From NCBI GenBank assembly GCA_946184125.1, contig CAMHEL010000004.1, positions 1-64,000 on the forward strand: 64,000 bases of DNA, given 5' to 3'. How positions within the stretch are numbered: the first letter of the stretch is position 1; each line of letters starts with the position of its first letter. Made by a program: the position numbers and the translations under genes. Below the pieces are notes generated by a model. That model had not been told where the DNA came from and ran no database searches. It was given only the letters and a program-made list of their open reading frames with translations. Shown in pieces: positions 15,001 through 20,359 of this stretch. This DNA comes from an uncultured Prevotellaceae bacterium (GTDB taxonomy: Bacteria; Bacteroidota; Bacteroidia; Bacteroidales; Bacteroidaceae).

Positions 15001-16347
15001 ATGGGATCGCTCAACGATTATGAAATCATCACCGACTCGCGCGATATCGTCGGCGTGTTCGACCGCAAGGGCATCTGCCACGGCATGGCACACATCAGTT
15101 ACGACAGCGACACCCAGAGCTCATTGCTCTACCTCACTGTCTATAACGACACGACGAATATCGGACAGCTCTACTTCAAGCTATGGCACTACGCCACCGG
15201 CAAGGAAATGCTGCTGACCAACTACGACAACATCACCTTTGCCACATCCAAGCTCTATGGCAGCAAGAACCAGCCATGCATGTTCTATGCCGACAACCAA
15301 TATGTGCAGACGCTCAATCTCAAGCAAGGATGGAACTGGGTGTCGTTCAATGTCTACAACAAGAACACCTTCGACAACCTCGACGGCCTTCTCAACGGAT
15401 TCCCATGGAAGAATGGCGACATCGTGACGCTGTTATCAGATGGGGGAGGTAATGATCCCACTGGCAAGAACAATGACCTCACCCTCATCTATGTGGACGA
15501 CCATTGGAAGATTTCCGGCAATATCACCGACAATAAGTTGCCCGTCCTACCCATGAACTCCTATGCAGTGAGGGTTCAGGAAGACATCACGGTGCAACTC
15601 TCGGGCTACATCCTTAAGAGCACCGACGACCGCACCATCTTCGTCGACAATGGCTGGAACAGTATTGGCTATACGCCGATGATGAACCTTCCTGTGGAGA
15701 CCGCGCTGACAGACTACCACAGTTATGCGAAGGATGGCGACATCATCAAGAGCCATGACGAGTTTGCCGTATTCAACGCCGATTCCACAGGTAATGGGCG
15801 CTGGGAGGGCAACCTCAAGTACATGCGCCCAGGCGAAGGCTATATGCTCTTCCATCAGGACGACACCGAGGTGGAGTTCGTCTATCCATTCTTCGAACCG
15901 GGCAGCATATTCATCGACGAGAACTATAAGGCACCGGCCGTCCGCGTCAGCGGATTACCCTCTACGATGTCGCTGACAGCTATCGCCGACGGCATCACCC
16001 TTGAGCCCGGCGACCGTCTGCTGGCATACGCCGACGGTGAGCTGAGAGGAGCCTCGCCGATGTCGGCAGACAGCCTGTTCTTTGTCAGTATCAGCGGCGA
16101 CCGCCAGCAAGGCCTCACCTTCGCCATCGAACGCGAGGGAGAAATCATCGCCACCACACCCGAACTGATGACGTTCAAGACGAATGCCGTGGTAGGTAAG
16201 CCCGCCTTGCCCACTCGCATCGCATTCAATAGAACGGTCGACAGCACCGAGCGCGGATGGTACACCCTCGAGGGTATCAAGCTGCCCAGCCGTCCTACAA
16301 AGAAAGGCATCTATATCTACAACGGAAAGAAAAGAGTCGTGGAATAA
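6091..16347 (+). CDS. Giant (3418-residue) multidomain secreted surface protein with LamG-like domains and T9SS-like tail
   Basis: A basic, hydrophobic N-terminus ends in TAMA|D, a signal peptide. Modules judged by eye, in order: fibronectin-III-like (about 308-430); a GLUG/beta-helix-like stretch (540-735); a second FN3-like domain (811-900); two carboxypeptidase-regulatory-like domains (903-985, 995-1075); a long region opened by RDPPGGGSY (about 1444-1960) rich in Gly/Ser/Thr/Tyr strands; beta-sandwich domains (2004-2147); an SbsA-like Ig domain (2253-2304); two tandem LamG/concanavalin-like domains (2311-2520, 2524-2714); a BACON-like domain (2844-2950); a copy of a GVF-x-x-x-G module (2958-3070); two GWN repeats (from 3080 and 3188); another copy of that module (3291-3374); and a YTLEG...GIYIYNGKK tail (3388-3418). 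No catalytic motif was recognised. Adhesin, glycan-binding or filament-associated roles are plausible but unproven. It is the first gene of a four-gene operon. Confidence 0.9.
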   Translation: MSRMKRTFKSRWVVAMLLSFWAMFIPLTAMADCYEEQASNYQVFLSGTDQVTIKVPIFDKGGYDSWVRNGRLFYSVAGESGETMLLFWGVNDGEDDKDIDPSEYTSNRDDWKNYGSDYVYGHLKTSAGGTVYCKIEVDNSEVALEKNKVRREKIYTHSGDNYWVSARWVVPENVRGKKVTFSWKVRRSGHLRYKDNVKGLEDFPITMPDSPPSLDISVSRPIITRENVGKIMVPWIIGTNKVQKVETVYYDIDNKEVTETLPDTTKMGMIPIDAVKPHRSFYIKVDYYNSEGNLVKGKMSTPQSMPMIHAPKNFIATPQNDGTGSVLLSWEMDCLNDEDLIDGDVFEIQRSVTGNEEDYTSLGQEVFDINNSEYSFVDSTLLESFTPSSITEFGKFPTVRYRIRRGATAYWGWKNNPTMATTSASLGTMNLLYPIDAKSELTNKDERTVKVTWNYRSNDPEHWYVWDNRAKMLLTVYMRNQDDQLVDSTVYTLTEKEIREKTKTLNLLRPCIKYDVKLSILDEDTPVGKGGYFSIKSIKDWNTLCRYTLEGGNTGGMVVSLECDLNLVNDDPGSLLGSEEHPFMGIFEGNGHAFNPNDIPRSRPSLFFFASTENATIRNLIVNANFTNRVILSGMVASATNTIIEKCVVNVSFEKFKLASGMVVQGNNVTIKNCLVNVLALKTDDFFNFGGYFITGENCHVINSVLAFQMNVINASNNSQFYAINIGGSCSPDNCYTYSADKSINSTQSTTMYRGRPISSSLLGEYWTTSSTAPNVYPKISNSIEYVFERFSSLVVEGPTYYYEISGKVLKGLEARQLQSSVVLTWDLDGGAVDYCQVLRKTVGGTKFDIIAPEVIGTSYEDKDVSPLEKYEYFVRSAVNCEGTHFEYTDTITGSCKDTGLLEGYVRFVDGTGIPGLTITVTDSEDNLAGTTETDDKGYYKVDNLSYKGQRKIYYTVAVVSTSSLAFEKDKKANTISFDDSSNHCILEDFTVVSGYRFSGYVMYDGTSIPVPGVNFSVNGHDVYASTGDLLETDHSGKFSFYVIGNQQTTIVSKKDGHIFVNNGKYEHYFTDKLSEVHFYDATKVKLVGRMAGGDIQGDLPLDNSLSRNNLGTDLEMVLTLEGDNTSSLVYDNLNPLLTERDTVFVNGHKSSKAEHVTKVHFYRKRMVVNPDETTGEFTLMLPPVKWKVLQAYCNGYGTLFQDGKASEVVDLTDSLTLHTDNYNGSWQDIDGINVTNPNVRYNGIYKCIYHAPIELRYTQLNYDNFDYLGDKNYTAYNQGGDKEIVPLAYNDTVKVKVNNVVKEQVLTKYTFGHPVFNINRPYAFQLSAQERYYWNNNQRSDTIDVVKLNGGTVTIHNSMESSTHSEKVELDSEGIGYVNLKASQISYNLTSNDALRNVTMTLEINGLTCEAEPIEAYILNLYAIPGAKDILNSEKPTLVDILRDPPGGGSYATLSKGSTLKYSYTMDMKWSAGITLDLSSGTGMNNYYGVTTTSPPGGFGPSYGVIQDAKNETAYSNDFTFNGSGSRAYNYTMTATEDIKTSTGGTMVGAPADLYIGVVQNNIVTPAVAIRAVSDSVFQQMVGLLAGGVLPTGDKAKSGRMAEIARGTDKKGNVYHLVRNETLSMGANITSSFIHSQKNILGQIIPELFEQCRSLMFIGTEAEAQKLANSTKKNVYLSLVAPTDSAFAVMNMWKGNPIIYTLKDHHDSKNHKDGMSYVIVKPENYKDTSLEIDEVQKYCGIMYEWIKMIQRNEEEKLAANELVRNFDVDGGSSTTYAENFESQYANTFSTTAPLGISVDNYFSSSGDSYSGGDIVLNAANSFGKVFGPFIVKLLGKIMSSNTVEANGSKDINKGRYTTEVNFTGSRVKFLIYPTLSYSVTPKNTKTETYNRKESFSISMNSASHLNFDVYRTKVMKNDKIKPQDELDVFTNQNMLDQESYEKAFLNRHFNLDNMEEDFYRSPRGFVYRTRGGATAQPWENQRSTIFYNPGTEIDAKTLKIENPKITLDKQSVSGVPFGEPAVFKIYLTNESEAPNAVTYGLSYYTLFLDDSSNPHGAKLMIDGVPLSNDGRSIYAPFGAVTEKTLEVYAGKEFDYENLQIGVMSKGDANIRELVKFDVHFLHTAGPVNISVPGDRWVMNTDAPSNVKGYYLPVKIDGFDRKQPNFDHIEFQYKETARGDDHWTNQCSFYASDTLMAKASGAKAMIPENGYIDTEFYGEQIIMEKAYDLRAVLFIRNGTGFITSTSKVISGIKDTRRPQIFGTPTPSDGVLDIGENIVFDFTEAIEYNYIDHNTDFEVKGEVNNDNIAETVAIDFQGKGSVESEAERNFTGKDLTVSMMVYPKATGEGMPLFSHGKDNKRLQLWLTDDMKLKAVVNEVDNKYISSSPIGSGGFQQVAMVIQQPESNKEPWKLTLYNGGKPIGTFKMDEPYTGSGRLIFGRTNEENRHDQDCRYYTGRMMEARVWYRALTPSQINSYGEKRLTGYEMGLVDYYPMNEGQGNYATDHAQGAHAQIIDASWAIPRTMSLHLDFSDRGMALKKNALKRNKDEDYTLMFWFRTTEEGRGALISNGAGYADDVEAENQFFIGFEGSQLVYRSNGMQIDIPGDYSDDAWHHYAMTVNRARNVANIYMDRTLRATFAADTLGGIIDGYPLLGGTLHMSKKDSLVADTHNWLRGNLDEICLFGQALPLTLISNFSMKCPHGDEAGLLAYLGFNRQELQSDNTFKTVPYEYSQVIYTDREGNVRYVEDPVTKKPTNIPVRDYLFADTVSHAKVLAHIDQEMGAPVRPYEELKNLNFSFVARDNQLLVSIDEPTEYINKRNVYVTVRNIADLNGNSMASPSTMSCFVDCNPLRWSEKTISTYMLYGYSNTYRTSIKNVSGTTHTYKITNCPKWLTVSSPTNTIGPRGEESIVFTINENLNAGTYDEIIYLTDENGLAEPLAFNIEVYDNEPEWTVSNHLRQFSMNIIGRVVMGSLNDYEIITDSRDIVGVFDRKGICHGMAHISYDSDTQSSLLYLTVYNDTTNIGQLYFKLWHYATGKEMLLTNYDNITFATSKLYGSKNQPCMFYADNQYVQTLNLKQGWNWVSFNVYNKNTFDNLDGLLNGFPWKNGDIVTLLSDGGGNDPTGKNNDLTLIYVDDHWKISGNITDNKLPVLPMNSYAVRVQEDITVQLSGYILKSTDDRTIFVDNGWNSIGYTPMMNLPVETALTDYHSYAKDGDIIKSHDEFAVFNADSTGNGRWEGNLKYMRPGEGYMLFHQDDTEVEFVYPFFEPGSIFIDENYKAPAVRVSGLPSTMSLTAIADGITLEPGDRLLAYADGELRGASPMSADSLFFVSISGDRQQGLTFAIEREGEIIATTPELMTFKTNAVVGKPALPTRIAFNRTVDSTERGWYTLEGIKLPSRPTKKGIYIYNGKKRVVE

Positions 16348-16371
16348 TCAAAACAAAACGTTTTAGAATAA

Positions 16372-17199
16372 ATGAAGAACTATCGTATTTTCAATATCAT
16401 CCTGCTTGCAGCCCTCACTTTTATGTGGGGCTGCGGCTCGGATGATGACAATTTTGAAACACCAGAGCCAGAGCCCGGAAAGGGACTGACATGGACCAAG
16501 ACCGAAGGAACTCCCGACTGGAATATCGACTGGTCGGGCGATGATGCTCCTCCCAACTGGACAGACCCCAACCCAGGCAAGTATGAGACATGGATGATTC
16601 TCATGGTGAGGTTGGAGCCTGAGTTGGCAAAGTACTCCACCGAAGACGACATGATGGCTGTGTTCATCAATGGCGAGTTGCGTGCTTTGTCGCATCCTTC
16701 TGTTGCGAAGGGCGACGAGAAGGGCGAGGTGGCCTTCATCCTGAAAGTCTATGGTAACGAGGCTTCCGACAAGCGCTATACCATGAGCCTGTCGTATTAC
16801 AACTACAAGTTGCACCAGACTTTCACCCTCACCGGAGAGCAGATGTTTGTAGCAGAATTCGTATATGGTGTCAACGAGACCTACATGCCCCCACTGCTGT
16901 CAAGCTGCAAAAGATATTCTACGCAAATGTACCTCACCTTCCAGATACCAGAGAGGGTGCAGGAGGTAGTGCATCCAGCACAAGGCGACCTCATCGCCGT
17001 GATGGTGGGCAACGAGTGCCGTGGCCTCGTCAGCCTCAACGAAAAACTGTTCGCCACACCCTATTCGCTTTATGTCTATGGGCATGAGGGCGAAACGGCC
17101 AACCTCTTCTATTACAATGCCAAGGAGAAAGTGATTTGGAAGATGAACGAGAACATCAAGATTATATCGGGGTCGATGGTCCTCAATGTCGACCCTTGA
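16372..17199 (+). CDS. Surface lipoprotein made of two copies of a module shared with the giant protein
   Basis: This 275-residue protein has a lipoprotein signal peptide ending in MWGC with Cys21 as lipidation site. The next residues GSDDD form an acidic stretch like the surface-export signal of Bacteroidota lipoproteins. The mature part contains two similar halves: one around MMAVFINGELRALS with ILKVYGNE, and one around LIAVMVGNECRGLV with LYVYGHEGE. The same pattern occurs twice near the C-terminus of the preceding giant protein (GVFDRKG...LTVYND and LLAYADGELRGAS). It starts 24 bases after the giant gene stops, so they are almost surely co-transcribed. Its role is unknown; a surface partner or anchor for the giant protein is an inference from the shared module. 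Confidence 0.82.
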   Translation: MKNYRIFNIILLAALTFMWGCGSDDDNFETPEPEPGKGLTWTKTEGTPDWNIDWSGDDAPPNWTDPNPGKYETWMILMVRLEPELAKYSTEDDMMAVFINGELRALSHPSVAKGDEKGEVAFILKVYGNEASDKRYTMSLSYYNYKLHQTFTLTGEQMFVAEFVYGVNETYMPPLLSSCKRYSTQMYLTFQIPERVQEVVHPAQGDLIAVMVGNECRGLVSLNEKLFATPYSLYVYGHEGETANLFYYNAKEKVIWKMNENIKIISGSMVLNVDP

Positions 17200-17243
17200 T
17201 ACGGCTTGTGTAAAATAAAGAACAACGATAGAACACATTTTAA

Positions 17244-18323
17244 ATGAAGAAATTATCTTTGGTTGTGGCCATGACGTTTGCAGTCATCTGTGCTGATGCC
17301 CAGCCCAACTACCATTTCGATGTGAACAACGACGGCGAGGTGAACGTGACCGATGTGATGCTCGTCGTGGAGAGTGTGCTGGGTAAGCAACCCAGCTACC
17401 GCCCCATCACCGTGAGGGTGTCGGAACGCCCGCTCACCCACCCCACTTCAGCCAAAGTGGGAGCACGGCGAGCACCAACCATCACCACCAGCTCACTCGA
17501 GACGTTCTACCTCAACATGATGTACCAATTCCGGAACCGCTGGAGAAGTTCTGACCGCAGTGAGACGAAGAAGACTGCCGACGGCACTTTTGAGAACAAT
17601 GGCAGCTGGCCATCAAATGCACCGGATGAAAGTACCGTTCATGTTTTCGCCTATAAAACATCCTACAAGGCCAACGAACAACCCTTCGTGCTGGATGGCG
17701 GTAACCCTTATCTGCAAATCAGCACCGAGGAGAGTTCCAGCGACCAGTGCGATGTGCTCGTGGCGAAGACGGATGCCATTTACGACGAATGCCATGGGGT
17801 CATCGACCTCACGTTCGACCATATCTGTGCAGCCCTGCAATTCTCCGTCATCAAGTCTTCAAGCCTCGAAAACCAGCAAGTCGAGGTCAACGAGATTGTG
17901 CTCCATCAGGTCAAGAAAAACGGCAAGTATATGTTGATGGATGGCACATGGAGCGACATCGGAACATACCGCGATTTCACCCTTCAGGCTTATCAGGCTG
18001 GAACAGCAAATGCCATCACCGTGAGCAGCACCGAGGAGACCCTTCTCGCCAAGAATGCCGACGACTTGTTGTTTCTCATTCCACAGCCTCTCAATCCCAT
18101 GACGAAGGGAACACCCATCGCTGATGCAGATGCCGAAAACAAGTCGTATATCGAGATCAGATGCAAGATATACGACAGCAGCCAATACTATGTGGGTTCG
18201 GCCACCAACTATGGCTCCGTCTATCTCCCATTCGGTGTTAATCTGTCTGCCGGGCACGTTCACCCCTTTGTCATCAACATCGGCACAGCCATTCGTGACG
18301 CCAACGGCAACAAGGTGATTTAA
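17244..18323 (+). CDS. Fimbrillin-like (Mfa1-like) protein with an N-terminal dockerin-like EF-hand loop
   Basis: This 359-residue protein has a signal peptide ending near ICADA|Q. Immediately after it, residues 26-37 (DVNNDGEVNVTD) make a canonical calcium loop with acidic or amide residues at positions 1, 3, 5, 7, 9 and 12, followed by VMLVVESVLG, as in one half of a type I dockerin repeat. From about residue 60 the protein follows the fimbrillin-A-associated pattern: FYLNMMYQF, VHVFAYKT, HICAALQFSV, VNEIVLHQV, DLLFLIPQPL and HVHPFVINIG. Such proteins are surface or pilus subunits in Bacteroidota. It begins 44 bases after the lipoprotein gene. The single loop placed before, not after, the fimbrillin fold is unusual. 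Confidence 0.78.
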   Translation: MKKLSLVVAMTFAVICADAQPNYHFDVNNDGEVNVTDVMLVVESVLGKQPSYRPITVRVSERPLTHPTSAKVGARRAPTITTSSLETFYLNMMYQFRNRWRSSDRSETKKTADGTFENNGSWPSNAPDESTVHVFAYKTSYKANEQPFVLDGGNPYLQISTEESSSDQCDVLVAKTDAIYDECHGVIDLTFDHICAALQFSVIKSSSLENQQVEVNEIVLHQVKKNGKYMLMDGTWSDIGTYRDFTLQAYQAGTANAITVSSTEETLLAKNADDLLFLIPQPLNPMTKGTPIADADAENKSYIEIRCKIYDSSQYYVGSATNYGSVYLPFGVNLSAGHVHPFVINIGTAIRDANGNKVI

Positions 18324-18334
18324 ACTGTCATATA

Positions 18335-18559
18335 ATGAGAAACAAGAATTATTCCAACCTGAAAAATATGAGATATTACGTCCCCCCTCAGTCAGAGCCA
18401 TTATTGCTGAATACGAACGCACCCATCTTGCAGGACAATGTAGGCACCCCCAACGGCAGTTACTTCGTCAACGACCTGCAAAGAGACATCACCTCGACGA
18501 CCATCGGTGGCGATGATGCCAATTCCACTGGTTTCGACACGTCGCTTTGGGATGAGTGA
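18335..18559 (+). CDS. Small 74-residue peptide ending in an acidic/aromatic tail, last gene of the surface operon
   Basis: This short frame starts 11 bases after the fimbrillin-like gene and ends just before a terminator, so it is likely translated from the same mRNA. It has no signal peptide. Features: YYVPPQSEPLLLNTNAPILQ, a central IGGDDANSTG stretch and the C-terminus FDTSLWDE. Short Bacteroidota proteins with a PxSE...L start and a W(D/E) end are commonly seen beside surface-protein genes, but I know of no function. Translation could alternatively begin at the ATG at 18368 (MRYYVPP). No product name can be supported beyond hypothetical protein. Confidence 0.6.
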   Translation: MRNKNYSNLKNMRYYVPPQSEPLLLNTNAPILQDNVGTPNGSYFVNDLQRDITSTTIGGDDANSTGFDTSLWDE

Positions 18560-18580
18560 CCATACTGCGGGCGATATAAT

Positions 18581-18609
18581 AAGGTGCGACAGAAATGCCG
18601 CACCTTTTT
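18581..18609 (+). terminator. Terminator of the four-gene surface operon
   Basis: An 8-bp GC-rich stem (18581-18588 with 18599-18606) is followed by a T run. It lies 22 bases beyond the stop of the small peptide gene and faces the convergent EamA gene. Confidence 0.72.
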
Positions 18610-18662
18610 GATGGAGATTCATCCTTGAGAAACACCTTTTTCAAGGATGATGCAGAATCCAT

Positions 18663-19595
18663 TTATAGGAAAAACAGCGATACGCCGATGCATGATATGA
18701 CGGCACCGATGACATTGCGGAGTGTGATGGGCTGATGGAAGAGCCATTTTGAGGGCAGGAGAATCAGGATGGGGGTGAGTGCCATGAGTGTGGATGCGAT
18801 GCCAGCTGCTGTGTATTGCACAGCCATGAGCGAGAAACCCACACCGATGAAAGGACCAGTGAAGACGGCCACCATCGTGGCAGCAAGTCCACGCTTGTCG
18901 TGAATGCTCGTAGCCATCGCTTTTGACTCGCCACGGGCAACGAGCCAGAGGGCGAAACAAGCCAAGCCTGCCACACAGCGAATCATGTTCGCGCCGAAAG
19001 GCAGGAAATCCTCCACATTAGGCAATACGGCAACATCTATATCGGCAGTGTAGTGGTCGACACCTATCTTGCTGAGCACCAATCCTACGCCCTGCCCCAT
19101 GCCTGCTCCGATGCCATAAAGCACCCCCTTGTGAGGAAGAGTGAGCGTCAGTTTCTTTTTCTCAGAACGCCCGAGCACCGAGATGGCAATACCTGTGAGT
19201 GTCACCACCATGGCGAGGACCGATTGTGCTGCGAGTGTCTGCCCCAGCATTCCCCATGCAGCAAAGGCAGCGAACATCGGCGCCAGCGTCATGAACAATT
19301 GTCCATAGCGCGAGCCGATGCTCAGGTAACAGTTGAAGAGGCACCAGTCGCCGAAGAAATAGCCCACCACGCCCGACAGTAACATCCATCCCCATGTGGC
19401 AGTGCCTGCATAGACAGGATAAGGGCTTCCCATCACCACCCACATCAGAATGGCGGAACAGAAGAGGGCCAATCCCATGCGCCAAACATTCATCACGAAG
19501 ACCCCCAGCCGGCGGCTCCCTATCTCACTCGCCAAAGCGGCCATCGTCCAGGAACATGCCACGCCAATGGAAATGATTTCTCCGAGGTATTTCAT
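18663..19595 (-). CDS. EamA/DMT-superfamily membrane transporter
   Basis: This 310-residue protein has about ten hydrophobic segments arranged as two EamA halves, typical of drug/metabolite exporters of the DMT superfamily. The first half begins LGEIISIGVACSWTMAALA. The second ends with GIASTLMALTPILILLPSKW and VIGAVISCIGVSLFFL, the conserved EamA ending. The start at 19595 places the first membrane helix right at the N-terminus; a longer frame runs upstream over the divergent promoters and is less likely. It is convergent with the surface operon and divergent from the YjbQ gene. The substrate is unknown; amino acids or other small metabolites are typical. Confidence 0.87.
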   Translation of the reverse strand: MKYLGEIISIGVACSWTMAALASEIGSRRLGVFVMNVWRMGLALFCSAILMWVVMGSPYPVYAGTATWGWMLLSGVVGYFFGDWCLFNCYLSIGSRYGQLFMTLAPMFAAFAAWGMLGQTLAAQSVLAMVVTLTGIAISVLGRSEKKKLTLTLPHKGVLYGIGAGMGQGVGLVLSKIGVDHYTADIDVAVLPNVEDFLPFGANMIRCVAGLACFALWLVARGESKAMATSIHDKRGLAATMVAVFTGPFIGVGFSLMAVQYTAAGIASTLMALTPILILLPSKWLFHQPITLRNVIGAVISCIGVSLFFL

Positions 19596-19626
19596 ACAGG
19601 CTTTTCTAAGAGTTGGATTCTTGCTG

Positions 19627-19634
19627 CAAAAGTA
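19627..19634 (-). promoter_or_regulatory. -7 element for the EamA gene
   Basis: The minus strand reads TACTTTTG (TAnnTTTG) 31 bases before the ATG. No convincing -33 box at standard spacing was found. Confidence 0.45.
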
Positions 19635-19697
19635 CAAAAATAGTTTGACAAAGCACCTTTTCCGCAAAGTTTGAGCATTTTTTCAAGAGAAAATCAG

Positions 19698-19705
19698 TAC
19701 TTTTG
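19698..19705 (+). promoter_or_regulatory. -7 element for the YjbQ-family gene
   Basis: TACTTTTG matches TAnnTTTG. A TTTG lies at 19670-19673 with a 24-base spacer, longer than the usual 19-21. Transcription starting here would exclude the upstream ATG codon of the longer open frame and supports the start at 19788. Confidence 0.5.
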
Positions 19706-19787
19706 CAGAAGTGGTCATAACATCATTAAGATCCAGCTTACTCAACACCCCATCATTATAATATCAACAAAAAACTCTGAAATACAA

Positions 19788-20198
19788 ATGATTTGGCAGA
19801 CAGAAATCACGCTGAAACCTCTTCGCCGGGGCTTTCATTTGGTGACAGGCGACATCGTCAGCCAGTTGCCACCCCTCCCCAAGACAGGACTTCTCCATAT
19901 TTTCACGAAGCATACGAGTTGCGGATTGTGCCTCAATGAGAACTGCGACCCCGACGTGAGAGTCGACATGAAGACCATTTTCGACCGTCTTGTGCCTTCG
20001 CGAGCCGATTATGAGCATACATTGGAGGGAGAAGATGACATGCCCGCCCATGCCAAATCAGTGGTGAGCGGTGTCAGCCTGACCATCCCCATCACCGACC
20101 GCCGCCTGAATTTGGGCGTATGGCAAGGCATCTACCTATGTGAGTACCGCAACCACGGCGGCGCCAGGCGGATTGTGCTCACCGTCATGGGAGAATAA
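19788..20198 (+). CDS. YjbQ/UPF0047 family protein
   Basis: This 136-residue protein matches the whole YjbQ fold: HTSCGLCLNENCDPDVRVD near the middle, then EGEDDMPAHAKS, IPITDRRLNLGVWQGIYLCE and a closing GGARRIVLTVMGE. The conserved histidines and acidic residues of these motifs are present. Members have been linked to a side thiamine-phosphate-synthase activity, but the physiological role remains uncertain. The start was set at 19788 because the family begins with a hydrophobic strand at WQTEITL and the longer frame starts upstream of the -7 box. It is a single gene, convergent with nqrF. Confidence 0.88.
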   Translation: MIWQTEITLKPLRRGFHLVTGDIVSQLPPLPKTGLLHIFTKHTSCGLCLNENCDPDVRVDMKTIFDRLVPSRADYEHTLEGEDDMPAHAKSVVSGVSLTIPITDRRLNLGVWQGIYLCEYRNHGGARRIVLTVMGE

Positions 20199-20254
20199 GA
20201 CGGGTCAGGGAAAATGATGGTGGTTTGCACCCACCAATTTTGATTACCTACTTA

Positions 20255-20292
20255 AAAATATAGGGAGGCGCAAAGGCGTCTCCCTATATTTA
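20255..20292 (-). terminator. Terminator between yjbQ and the nqr operon
   Basis: A 17-bp stem with one G-T pair (20255-20271 with 20276-20292) and an AAAG loop lies between the two convergent genes. On the minus strand it continues into a T run, so it fits best as the end of the nqr transcript, and it may serve both directions. Confidence 0.75.
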
Positions 20293-20359
20293 TAATGTCT
20301 CAAGGACGAACGGTGCTTATCTGAGCACCTGCTTTTCCGAGAATGTACTTACAGGATTT

